A stretch of DNA of 64,000 nt. Source: Seohaeicola saemankumensis (lineage in GTDB: Bacteria > Pseudomonadota > Alphaproteobacteria > Rhodobacterales > Rhodobacteraceae). The stretch is taken from positions 25,610 through 89,609 of the forward strand of contig NZ_JAIUZI010000017.1 in assembly GCF_020171285.1 (NCBI RefSeq), written 5' to 3'. The notes beneath the pieces are model-generated. The model searched no databases and was not told the DNA's origin. It saw only the letters and a program-made list of their open reading frames with translations. The position numbers were made by a program, and so were the translations under genes. Shown one piece after another: positions 8,127 through 16,126 of this stretch. Numbering within the stretch: the first letter of the stretch is position 1; the number at the start of each line of letters is the position of its first letter.

Positions 8127-8915
8127 TCAGGCTGCCGCTGCGCGCGGCGGTTCGTGCAGGTCCGAGAACAGCGCCCGGACGGCGGCGGAGGACGGGTTGA
8201 AGGGTTGCCATTGGCCTTCGGGCTGCGCCAGCCGGTCGGCAATGACGAACATCGCCAGCGGGTTGTGGCCAAGCCCGCAATGGCTGCCTTCGATGCCGAT
8301 GTTCTCGGTGGTCGGGCCTTCGTCCTCGATGCAGCATTCCCACGATACCACCCCGTCGGTGCGGCTGAAGATCGAGGTGAATGGCACCTTGGGGGGATTT
8401 GCGATTTCCTCGATGGCGGCGATTTCATCTACCGTATGACCGGCCAGCGACTCGTACAGGCGCCAGGCGTTCGACGATCGCGGATGACCCTTAAAGGGGC
8501 TGCCCAGCGTGATGACTTCGTGCACCGCCTCTGGCATCGCCTTGGCCAGTTGCCGGGCATAGATGCCGCCCAGGCTCCAGCCGATCAGGCTGACCTTGCA
8601 ACCGTGTTTCTTGTGGATTTCCGTCAGGCGCTTTTGCTTCAGTTCTTTCAGACCGGGCCGATATCCCTGATTGGGGCCAAGCGCCCAGCCGTATACAGAG
8701 TATCCCCTGTTCTTGAGAAACATGCGCATGGGCAGTGTCGACATGTCGCCAGCGGCCAGACCGGGCAGAACCATGACGGGGCGTCCGTTGCCTTTGGGCA
8801 GGGTTCTCAGCAGAGGCAGCGATGCGGCAAATGCATTGAACTCCAGCACGGCGCGCCATTCAGCAGCCAGCAGTAATGGCGATGGGGGGCGCGCGGCGTC
8901 TGCATCTACAATCAT
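8127..8915 (-). CDS. Alpha/beta-hydrolase, lipase/esterase-like
   Basis: Predicted serine hydrolase of 262 residues. The nucleophile elbow is GWSLGG; an oxyanion-region VMVLPGLAAG lies upstream and candidate acid and His residues lie in the C-terminal third. No signal peptide is seen, so it is probably cytosolic. GGAGAC precedes the ATG. It sits in the storage module beside the phasin and acyltransferase, so a role in mobilising stored lipid or polyester is plausible. It lacks the features of classical PHA depolymerases that I would recognise, so substrate remains open. Confidence 0.8.
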   Translation of the reverse strand: MIVDADAARPPSPLLLAAEWRAVLEFNAFAASLPLLRTLPKGNGRPVMVLPGLAAGDMSTLPMRMFLKNRGYSVYGWALGPNQGYRPGLKELKQKRLTEIHKKHGCKVSLIGWSLGGIYARQLAKAMPEAVHEVITLGSPFKGHPRSSNAWRLYESLAGHTVDEIAAIEEIANPPKVPFTSIFSRTDGVVSWECCIEDEGPTTENIGIEGSHCGLGHNPLAMFVIADRLAQPEGQWQPFNPSSAAVRALFSDLHEPPRAAAA

Positions 8916-9268
8916 ATATGTCTCCTTCCACGGATCCGTGGGCTATTTCTTTGCAGTCTATTCGCGTGTTTCGAAAAAAGGGTATGCACAGAGAATGCCT
9001 TTGGCAAGAAAAGAATGCTGCGGCCGCCTGACGCGCAATAATCCTTCGCGCGGGGTGCGTGACGCCGGTGGTCCGGACATTTGTCAGGCATTGTTCCGTA
9101 GCGTCACAAAATCGCCCGGCGGCGGGTTCTTGGGAAAATTCAATGTTTTCAGATGTTTGCAGAATATATTTCCGCTGCATCTAAGTTATTACAATAACAC
9201 AGAAATATCGGCTGCAAGGCTTGAGCTTTTTCGGTCTCACGGGTAGAAAGCGTCAAGGAGAAACTAGC
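8916..9268. promoter_or_regulatory. Divergent promoter region, hydrolase/alcohol dehydrogenase
   Basis: A 353-base non-coding stretch. I see no gene. It holds an AT-rich block at 9130-9200 with the 12-mer TGCAGAATATAT (9157-9168), which also occurs at 7967-7978 beside the phasin operator, and a TTTCCGC half-site at 9168-9174 like those near the beta-oxidation genes. Confidence 0.5.
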
Positions 9269-10351
9269 ATGCAAATGATCAAAGCTGCCGTGTGCCATGC
9301 ATATGGCGAACCCCTCGTGATCGAACAGATCCAGCTGGCCGCCCCCGGAATGGGCGAGGTGGAAGTCACCCTGGATGCGGTGTCGATCTGCCACTCCGAT
9401 ATCTCGTATTGGGAAGGTAAGTTTGGTGGAAGCCTGCCGGCGGTCTATGGCCACGAGGCGGCGGGGCGGATCACCGCCGTGGGCGCTGGTGTCCCGGGAT
9501 TTGCCATGGGCGATGACGTGGTCGTCACTTTGATTCGCGCCTGCGGAAGCTGTCCGAACTGCGGATCCGGCAAGCCGACGATCTGCGCCACCCCCGTCGA
9601 CCCCACAGCGGGGCCGTTGAAAACCGCTGACGGCGGCAAACTGTCTCAGGCCATGTGCTGTGGCGCCTTTGCCGAGAAAGTCGTGGTGGATCAGAGCCAG
9701 ATCGTAAAGATCCCCGCGGATATGTCCAAGGACTGCGCCGCACTGATCAGCTGTGGTGTCATTACCGGCGTTGGGGCCGTCGTGAACGCCGCCCAGGTCC
9801 GGGCCGGGCAGGATGTCGTCGTGATTGGTGCCGGCGGCGTCGGGCTGAACGCCATTCAGGGCGCGCGCATCGCCGGCGCCCGCCGCATCGTCGCCGTGGA
9901 CATGATGGCCGACAAGCTGGAAATCGCCAAGGAGTTCGGGGCAACCGACGGGGTGCTTGCCTCGGATCCGAAACCGTGGCGTGCGGCAATCAAGGCGATG
10001 GGCGGCAAGGCCGATGCTGTGATCGTCACCGTGGGGGCCATCCCGGCTTATGATTCCGCACCGCGCTATCTGGCAATGGGCGGCAAGATCGTCATGGTTG
10101 GCATGCCCGCCGCTGGAACCACGGCGCAATACGAACCCATTATCATGTCGAACAGCGGTCAGCAGATCGTCGGTTCGAAAATGGGCGACGTGGTGATCAA
10201 ACGCGACATCCCGTGGATGGTCGACCTGTACCAGCAGGGCCGCCTGAAACTGGATGAGCTGATTTCGGGTCGCTGGACCCTGGAACAAGTCAACGAGGCC
10301 ATCGCCGATACCAAGACCGGCGCGGCCAAACGGAATGTCATCGTCTTCTGA
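9269..10351 (+). CDS. Zinc-dependent alcohol dehydrogenase (MDR superfamily)
   Basis: NAD(P)-dependent medium-chain dehydrogenase of 360 residues. Catalytic zinc ligands are visible in ICHSD and GHEAAG; the structural zinc loop has four Cys in CGSCPNCGSGKPTIC; the Rossmann motif is GAGGVGLNAI. A second catalytic-zinc Cys lies in LISCGV. The pattern resembles class III-like enzymes. AAGGAG lies 8 bases before ATG 9269. It probably oxidises an alcohol to an aldehyde in the fatty acid/alcohol catabolism encoded around it. The terminator that follows shows it is transcribed alone. Confidence 0.87.
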   Translation: MQMIKAAVCHAYGEPLVIEQIQLAAPGMGEVEVTLDAVSICHSDISYWEGKFGGSLPAVYGHEAAGRITAVGAGVPGFAMGDDVVVTLIRACGSCPNCGSGKPTICATPVDPTAGPLKTADGGKLSQAMCCGAFAEKVVVDQSQIVKIPADMSKDCAALISCGVITGVGAVVNAAQVRAGQDVVVIGAGGVGLNAIQGARIAGARRIVAVDMMADKLEIAKEFGATDGVLASDPKPWRAAIKAMGGKADAVIVTVGAIPAYDSAPRYLAMGGKIVMVGMPAAGTTAQYEPIIMSNSGQQIVGSKMGDVVIKRDIPWMVDLYQQGRLKLDELISGRWTLEQVNEAIADTKTGAAKRNVIVF

Positions 10352-10396
10352 GAAAGCTTCCTCCTCATCTCCAGCTCTCCCTTGGGAGCGATGACA

Positions 10397-10424
10397 AAGG
10401 CCCCGCCCGTCACGGCGGGGCCTT
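10397..10424 (+). terminator. Hairpin terminator after the alcohol dehydrogenase gene
   Basis: AAGGCCCCGCC pairs perfectly with GGCGGGGCCTT over a six-base loop, 45 bases after the stop. Only a short TT follows, so termination may be incomplete. Confidence 0.65.
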
Positions 10425-10789
10425 ACTGGTTGTCAGGGGTGGCGCAGGGTAAAATCACGCTGCGGAAAATATTTCCACGGCTTGACAACCGGCCCCAATC
10501 ATCGTTCATTCCGCCGCAAGCCAATATGCGAAATTACATTTCGCCTTGCGGAATATGACAATGCAAACCCAATATGGACCGCTCGGCGCGGGGCCAAGGA
10601 ACCGGGAGATCAAACCACTACGATGCCGACGACATTCCGGAAACGCTGCGTCATCGACCACGCGACGTTTGGTCCAGCGAACTCTTTACTTGCCGGGATC
10701 ACCCGGAACCGGAACAGTCGCCCGGCAAACCCTGCCCCTAACCGGTCCAATCCCTGAGCCACCAACAGAACTAACGAGGAGAAATTTCA
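10425..10789. promoter_or_regulatory. Regulatory region before the thiolase gene with three palindromes
   Basis: A 365-base gap with no credible gene. It contains GGAAA-ATA-TTTCC (10464-10476), GCGAAAT-TAC-ATTTCGC (10528-10544) and the overlapping ATTTCGC-CTT-GCGGAAT (10538-10554). A TTGACA at 10482-10487 could be a -35 box but no convincing -10 lies at the right distance. The dense operators suggest a tightly controlled thiolase promoter. Confidence 0.5.
10538..10554. promoter_or_regulatory. Candidate IclR-type operator, site a
   Basis: ATTTCGC-CTT-GCGGAAT: two 7-base half-sites with one mismatch around a 3-base spacer. The layout is the same as at 21498, 24846 and 28937. It lies about 240 bases before the thiolase start. 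Confidence 0.5.
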
Positions 10790-11992
10790 ATGCGTGACGC
10801 AGTTATCGTATCCACCGCGCGGACCCCGATCGGCAAAGCCTATCGCGGCGCGTTCAACAACACCCAGGCGCAAGAGCTGATCGGCCACGCGGTTCAGCAC
10901 GCCGTGTCGCGCGCCGGCCTTGAGGGCTCCGAAGTGCAGGACTGCCTGATCGGGACCGCGATCCAGCAGGGCTCCACCGGCGGCAACATCGGCCGCCAGG
11001 CCGTGATTCGCGCCGGGTTGCCCGTCACCATCGCGGGGATGTCGATGGACCGCCAATGTGCTTCGGGCATGATGGCGATCGCCACGGCGGCCAAGCAGGT
11101 GCTGGTTGACGGCATGGATGTGGTCATCGGCGGCGGTGTTGAATCGATCAGCCTGGTCCAGAACCAGAACATGAGGACCGACCGCGCGGGCGATCCCTGG
11201 ATCAAGGAAAACAAGCCCGCTCTTTACATGTCCATGCTTGAGACGGCCGAGATCGTCGCCGAGCGTTATGGTGTTTCGCGTGAAGATCAGGACGCCTATG
11301 CCCTGCAGTCGCAACAGCGCACCGCCGCGGCTCAGGAGGCCGGCAAGTTCGATGATGAAATCGTGCCGCTGACCTCGACCATGGGCGTGATGGACAAGGA
11401 AACCAAAGAGGTTTCGTTCAAGGAAGTCACCCTGACCAAGGACGAAGGCAACCGCCCGGGTACCGTTCTGGAAAACCTCACCGGTCTGAACCCGGTGTTC
11501 AAGGACGGTCAAACCGTCAAAGAGGGAAAGTACATCACCGCCGGTAACGCGTCGCAGCTGTCGGATGGCGCTTCTGCCGCCGTGGTGATGGAGGCCAAGG
11601 TCGCCGAGAAACGCGGCCTGCAGCCGCTGGGCCGTTATGTCGGTGTCATGGCGGCCGGTTGCGAGCCCGATGAGATGGGGATCGGCCCGATCTATGCCGT
11701 GCCGAAACTGCTCGAGGCGCACGGGCTCAAGATGGACGACATCGGCCTGTGGGAACTGAACGAAGCCTTTGCCAGCCAGGTTCTGCAGTCGCAGCGCGTT
11801 CTGGGCATCCCGAACGAGATCCTGAACGTGAACGGTGGCGCGATTTCGATCGGTCACCCCTATGGCATGTCCGGTGCCCGCATGGTGGGTCACGCGCTGA
11901 TCGAAGGCAAACGCCGCGGTGCGAAATATGTGGTCTGCACCATGTGTGTCGGTGGCGGCATGGGGGCCGCGGGCCTGTTCGAGGTTCTCTGA
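10790..11992 (+). CDS. Acetyl-CoA acetyltransferase (thiolase)
   Basis: Thiolase of 400 residues catalysing thiolytic cleavage of 3-ketoacyl-CoA or condensation of acetyl-CoA. The acylated Cys is in MDRQCASGMM, the His in NGGAISIGHPYGMSG, and the second catalytic Cys in CVGGGMGAAG. A full catalytic set is present. GAGGAG precedes the ATG. It is separate from the main pim-like beta-oxidation cluster but shares its candidate operator, so it may supply the thiolase step missing there. It could equally be the biosynthetic PhaA type, as a phasin lies nearby. Confidence 0.9.
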   Translation: MRDAVIVSTARTPIGKAYRGAFNNTQAQELIGHAVQHAVSRAGLEGSEVQDCLIGTAIQQGSTGGNIGRQAVIRAGLPVTIAGMSMDRQCASGMMAIATAAKQVLVDGMDVVIGGGVESISLVQNQNMRTDRAGDPWIKENKPALYMSMLETAEIVAERYGVSREDQDAYALQSQQRTAAAQEAGKFDDEIVPLTSTMGVMDKETKEVSFKEVTLTKDEGNRPGTVLENLTGLNPVFKDGQTVKEGKYITAGNASQLSDGASAAVVMEAKVAEKRGLQPLGRYVGVMAAGCEPDEMGIGPIYAVPKLLEAHGLKMDDIGLWELNEAFASQVLQSQRVLGIPNEILNVNGGAISIGHPYGMSGARMVGHALIEGKRRGAKYVVCTMCVGGGMGAAGLFEVL

Positions 11993-12151
11993 CCCAACAC
12001 GGAATGTCTGGCGGGGCGTCTTCCGGGCGCGCTTCTCATGCTCTCACGAAGCGGCGTTCGTGTTTGCCCCGCCGGGCATCTTGACGATGACTTTTGCGGC
12101 CTGCCACCGGAAACGGGCGGCGGGCCGATTCACACCAGAAGGACGACCGGG

Positions 12152-13180
12152 ATGAGCCAGGACGTAACCCAACTTGATACTGCTGCCGTCGCGACGTGGC
12201 TGCGCGGCCGGGTGCCCGGCGTCAGCGAGATCCGCAGCGCGACCAAGTTTCCGGGCGGCCAGTCGAACCCGACCTTCCGGCTTGAAACCGACGGACCGCA
12301 GCTGGTTCTGCGCCGCAAACCGCCAGGAAAGCTGTTGAAATCGGCGCATGCCGTCGACCGGGAATTCCGTGTCCAAAGCGCCCTGGCAAACAGCGATGTG
12401 CCGGTCAGCCGGATGTATGCGCTGTGTCAGGACCCCGAGGTGATCGGGTCGGATTTCTATGTCATGGACTATGTTCCGGGCCGCAACTTCAACCTGCCCA
12501 CCCTGCCCGATCAGAGCCCCGGGGAACGCGGGCCGATCCTGGACGAGATGAACCGCGTGCTTGCCGCGATCCACGATGTCGACATCGAGGCCGCCGGTCT
12601 GTCCGACTATGGCCCCGAGGGCAATTACTATCGCCGCCAGATCGACCGCTGGACGAAACAGTACCGCAACAGTCAGACTGACGAGATCCCCGAGATGGAA
12701 GCGCTGATGACCTGGCTGGATGAAAACATTCCCGCCGACGATGGCCAGCGCGGTCTGGTGCACGGGGATTTTCGTATCGATAACATGCTGTTCCACGCGA
12801 CCGAGCCGCGGTGCCTCGCGGTGCTGGACTGGGAGCTGTCGACCATTGGCCACCCCTACGCGGACCTTGCGGCGGTGATCATGCAATGGTCGATGCCCGC
12901 CGGTCCCGAAGGGCGCGGTATGGCCGGCATAGATCGGGCGGCAGAGGGATTGCCGAGCGATGAGGATTTCATCGCCGCCTATTGCGCCCGCCGCAATTTG
13001 CCTGGCATCGACAACTTTGGCTTCTATGTGGCGTTTACCTTCTTTCGCATGGCGGGCATCCTGCAGGGCGTCAAGAAACGCGCGCTTGAGGGCAATGCCT
13101 CGAACCCGGAGCGGGCGCTGCGTGTCGGCGGCTACGTGCCGCGATATGCGCGCGGCGGGCTGACGGCAGCCGGGGCGTGA
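12152..13180 (+). CDS. Phosphotransferase family protein (aminoglycoside phosphotransferase-like fold)
   Basis: Kinase-like protein of 342 residues. The catalytic loop HGDFRIDN is at residues 204-211 and the metal-binding DWE at 226-228. The N-terminal FPGGQSNPTFRL is characteristic of the branch related to the N-terminal kinase domain of eukaryotic ACAD10/11, which works on hydroxy-fatty acids. The neighbouring thiolase and thioesterase support a role in acyl or hydroxyacyl metabolism rather than antibiotic resistance. ATG 12152 follows AAGGAC; the frame is open further upstream but without family similarity. Confidence 0.82.
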   Translation: MSQDVTQLDTAAVATWLRGRVPGVSEIRSATKFPGGQSNPTFRLETDGPQLVLRRKPPGKLLKSAHAVDREFRVQSALANSDVPVSRMYALCQDPEVIGSDFYVMDYVPGRNFNLPTLPDQSPGERGPILDEMNRVLAAIHDVDIEAAGLSDYGPEGNYYRRQIDRWTKQYRNSQTDEIPEMEALMTWLDENIPADDGQRGLVHGDFRIDNMLFHATEPRCLAVLDWELSTIGHPYADLAAVIMQWSMPAGPEGRGMAGIDRAAEGLPSDEDFIAAYCARRNLPGIDNFGFYVAFTFFRMAGILQGVKKRALEGNASNPERALRVGGYVPRYARGGLTAAGA

Positions 13181-13201
13181 TTTGGCAGGAAACAACGGAA
13201 A

Positions 13202-13606
13202 ATGAACGATAAAATGGAATTTGAAGCGCCCTACCCTTTGCAGGCGCACCTGGGGTTCCGGCAGGTCGACTGGCAACCCGATTTTGCCCGGTTCGAACTG
13301 CCATTGGCCGAGTTCCTGACCAACCGTTACGGCATTCCACACGGCGGGATCTATGCCACGATGCTGGATACGGTGATGGGGTTCTGCGGCTGTTACACCG
13401 GCGACCCCGAGGTGAAAAAGCTGGGCATGACCCTGTCGATGAATGTGAATTTCCTGTCACGGCCAAAGGGCGAGCTGCTGATCTGCGACGGTTTCAAGAC
13501 CGGTGGCGGCAACCGCACCTTTTTTGCCCGGGGCGAAATCCGTGACGAGTTGGGTACGGAAATCGCCACCGGCACCGGCGTATTCCGGTACCGGACGATG
13601 AACTAG
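13202..13606 (+). CDS. PaaI-family (hotdog fold) thioesterase
   Basis: Single-domain hotdog thioesterase of 134 residues, predicted to hydrolyse acyl-CoA. The signature GIPHGGIYATMLDTVMG contains the HGG and the catalytic Asp position of the PaaI group. It follows the phosphotransferase gene after 21 bases, so the two are probably co-transcribed. It ends six bases before the convergent chemoreceptor gene, with no terminator between them. Confidence 0.87.
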   Translation: MNDKMEFEAPYPLQAHLGFRQVDWQPDFARFELPLAEFLTNRYGIPHGGIYATMLDTVMGFCGCYTGDPEVKKLGMTLSMNVNFLSRPKGELLICDGFKTGGGNRTFFARGEIRDELGTEIATGTGVFRYRTMN

Positions 13607-13611
13607 GCCGT

Positions 13612-15186
13612 TCACGCGGCTGTCGGGTGGGATATGCCGGTCTCGTCCCCTGTCTCGAAATGAGCCATCAGAGTTGAAAGCTTGCGTGCCTCGGCGTGCA
13701 GCGACTGTCCGGCCGCTGTTGCATCTCCGACCATGGCCGCATTTTTCTGCGTGGCGAGATCAAGTTCGCTGACGCCGGCGCTGATCTCGTTCAACCCGGC
13801 GGATTGCTCAACGGCCCCACCGGCAATACCCGAAATCAGGGTCGAGATATGGCTGACCCTTTGGACGATGTTGGTGATCGCCTTGCCGGTTTTTCCAACG
13901 AGTTTGACACCGTGATCCACCTGTTCCGCGCTTTGCGTGATCAAGGTCTTGATCTCGGTTGCGGCCTCTGCTGACCGTTGCGCCAGTGCGCGGACCTCGG
14001 TAGCGACAACCGCGAACCCTTTACCCTCCTCGCCGGCGCGGGCGGCTTCTACTCCGGCGTTCAAGGCCAGCAGGTTGGTCTGGAACGCGATATCGTCGAT
14101 GACGCTAATGATCTGCGCGATCTGGTTCGATGACGCCTCGATCTCGGTCATCGCCGATACAGCGCATGTCACGACCTCGCCGCTCATTTCGGCTTCCTGC
14201 CGGGCTTCCTGCATTGTCTGCTCGACGCTGTTGGCGCCTTCGGCGGCTGATCTGACCGACGCCGACAGTTCTTCCAGCGCAGCGGCGGCTTCCTCCAGTG
14301 TGGCGGCCTGGCTTTCTGTCCGTCGCGACAGGTCGTTTGATGCCTGGCTAATATCCGTGGCGCCCTTGTCGATGCTGTCGGCGGTCTGCTTGACCTGTTC
14401 AATGGTGCCTTTCAGCTTGGCAATCGCAACATTGAAATTATTGCGCAGCGTCTCGTAATCGCCGGAAAATGTCCTGTCGATCGCACAGTCCAGCTTGCCA
14501 TCTGCCAACCGGGCCAAATGCGCGCCAAATACCGCGACCACTTGCTCGGCGTCCTTCTGGTTATGAGTGGCCTTTGCTTCCGCGCGTTCAGCCGCCTCAG
14601 CTTGCGCTTGCGCGGTGTCCTGCTGGCGTTTCAGTTCCGCGTCGGCGGCCAGCCGTTTCTTCAGGCTGAGCAGCAGAACGCCGGACTCCAGCAAAACGAT
14701 GCCTGCATGCAGCACCGTGCGTTCAATATTCAACAGCACGCTGCCACCGGGATAAACCAGCGACGGAAACAGCAGGCTAAAGGAGATATGGTGCAGCGCG
14801 ACCAGAACGGTGGCAAAGATCAAGGCGGCGGGATTGGCCAGCGTCGAGATGATTGCGAGGGCGGCAAAGAACATCATGTGGGAATCGATCTGCCAGGCAT
14901 GCCCGGCCAGCGCTGCCGTGAACACAATGCAATGGCCAATGAAACAGGCGCTGAGCAGGTAATCTCGTGTCGAGCCGGGAAACCGCCGGGAGGTGGAAAT
15001 CAGAACGCCCAGTCCAAGGCTGAGGATCGCAATCAGCTGCCAATTCTCTGCATTATTCAGAAAATATGCCGCCAAACCGGGAACCGGCACCAGTAGCCAG
15101 CCAGAAAACTGCTGAATCGCGCGTTCGTCCTGGAAAACAGAAGTCACGCGGCTTTTCCCCTTCGCGCCCATTGTCAATTCACGCAT
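13612..15186 (-). CDS. Methyl-accepting chemotaxis protein with multi-pass membrane sensor
   Basis: Chemoreceptor of 524 residues. About six membrane segments fill residues 25-195, including a LHHISFSLLFP segment with paired His, and there is no large periplasmic domain. A short HAMP-like linker is followed by the signalling domain with the hairpin tip around EEGKGFAVVATEVRALAQRS. The membrane-embedded sensor suggests sensing of redox, energy or a hydrophobic or gaseous ligand. The start at 15186 overlaps the stop of the upstream gene; an alternative ATG at 15171 avoids the overlap. No che genes are nearby. Confidence 0.85.
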   Translation of the reverse strand: MRELTMGAKGKSRVTSVFQDERAIQQFSGWLLVPVPGLAAYFLNNAENWQLIAILSLGLGVLISTSRRFPGSTRDYLLSACFIGHCIVFTAALAGHAWQIDSHMMFFAALAIISTLANPAALIFATVLVALHHISFSLLFPSLVYPGGSVLLNIERTVLHAGIVLLESGVLLLSLKKRLAADAELKRQQDTAQAQAEAAERAEAKATHNQKDAEQVVAVFGAHLARLADGKLDCAIDRTFSGDYETLRNNFNVAIAKLKGTIEQVKQTADSIDKGATDISQASNDLSRRTESQAATLEEAAAALEELSASVRSAAEGANSVEQTMQEARQEAEMSGEVVTCAVSAMTEIEASSNQIAQIISVIDDIAFQTNLLALNAGVEAARAGEEGKGFAVVATEVRALAQRSAEAATEIKTLITQSAEQVDHGVKLVGKTGKAITNIVQRVSHISTLISGIAGGAVEQSAGLNEISAGVSELDLATQKNAAMVGDATAAGQSLHAEARKLSTLMAHFETGDETGISHPTAA

Positions 15187-15467
15187 AGCTCAAGAATGTT
15201 CCTTCCATCGACGACCATCCAGGCACCGTTTTCGTAAAGTCGATCAATACTCTTTGTATCTGTCAGCGCGGCCAGCACGCCCATCGGCGCCCGTTGCAGC
15301 GTGGCTTGCTGCAACCCCGCGTCGTCCACCACACGGGCGGCGTCGCGTCCCCACGGCAACGAAATGACCAGGGCGATACCGCCCGGCTGCGGCCGGCCCG
15401 ACAGCAGCAGGACCGGAGAACTGATCACGACAGCACCAGCAATCAGAAATAGAACAACATTCGCCAT
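15174..15467 (-). CDS. Small membrane-anchored protein, unknown function
   Basis: Not recognised; 97 residues. An N-terminal hydrophobic segment (residues 4-22) acts as a membrane anchor or uncleaved signal, followed by a soluble part of about 70 residues with a degenerate RNILELCVN end. Its stop overlaps the chemoreceptor start, and both run in the same direction, so the pair is probably translationally coupled and may work together. The gene is preceded by AAGGAGAAG, a good ribosome-binding site. Confidence 0.65.
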   Translation of the reverse strand: MANVVLFLIAGAVVISSPVLLLSGRPQPGGIALVISLPWGRDAARVVDDAGLQQATLQRAPMGVLAALTDTKSIDRLYENGAWMVVDGRNILELCVN

Positions 15468-15618
15468 CGGCTTCTCCTTGGTCGCGACGATAGCGGGGAA
15501 GGTATTGCGAAATGCTTTACTTGCTGAGGAGAACAGTCACGAAGATACATTCGAATGTTTTTATGGACGGACCTGGGTGGCGCGGCTACGCTCGTATTTC
15601 ATCATGGGAGGAGAAATC

Positions 15619-16056
15619 ATGAAGTATCTGGCAACTGCGGCCTTCATCGCGGTGACGGCCCTTGGCGGTACGGCGCTGGCCGAGGGCAAGACCCACTATG
15701 TCGCGATCCATGTGAACGAGAATGATCCGGCGCGGATGAACATGGCGCTGAACAACGCGCAGAACGTGCACAACTACTATGCCGCGCAGGGGGACGAGGT
15801 GGTGATCGAAATGGTCGCCTATGGCCCCGGTCTGAATATGCTGGTGCCGGGCAAGTCGCCGGTGGAACAGCGGGTGTCGTCAATGTCGCTCGAGATGCCG
15901 AACCTGAGCTTTGCCGCCTGCGGCAACACCCATCGTAAGATGAGCGAAAAGGCAGGCAAGGAGATCGCGCTGATGTCTGAGGCGACGATGGTGCCTTCGG
16001 GGGTGGTGCGCCTGATCGAACTGCAAGAGGGCGGATACGCCTACGTGCGGCCCTGA
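15619..16056 (+). CDS. Exported DsrE-like protein
   Basis: Predicted periplasmic protein of 145 residues with a clear Sec signal peptide (MKYLATAAFIAVTALGG, cleavage near ALA|EGK). The mature part has the DsrE/DsrF alpha/beta layout, with HYVAIHVNENDP as first strand and a single Cys in FAACGNTHRKM, the position of the conserved DsrE cysteine. GGGAGGAG sits 6 bases upstream of ATG 15619; an in-frame ATG at 15604 would only extend the signal peptide. Role may be periplasmic sulfur or redox chemistry, but no sulfur-oxidation genes are adjacent. Confidence 0.72.
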   Translation: MKYLATAAFIAVTALGGTALAEGKTHYVAIHVNENDPARMNMALNNAQNVHNYYAAQGDEVVIEMVAYGPGLNMLVPGKSPVEQRVSSMSLEMPNLSFAACGNTHRKMSEKAGKEIALMSEATMVPSGVVRLIELQEGGYAYVRP

Positions 16057-16077
16057 GTTTTGCGCAGCGGCAATGGA

Positions 16078-16104
16078 AAGGGCGCGCCGCATTGGCGCGC
16101 CCTT
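16078..16104. terminator. Bidirectional hairpin between convergent genes
   Basis: AAGGGCGCGCC pairs perfectly with GGCGCGCCCTT around a 5-base loop, between the convergent DsrE-like and acyl-CoA dehydrogenase genes. No long T run. Confidence 0.65.
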
Positions 16105-16126
16105 CATGTTGTCGATACTGCGGCGG

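Noticed and set aside
10482..10487. TTGACA as a sigma-70 promoter for the thiolase
   Set aside because: The bases 17 positions downstream (TTCATT) are a poor -10 box, so I did not annotate a promoter.
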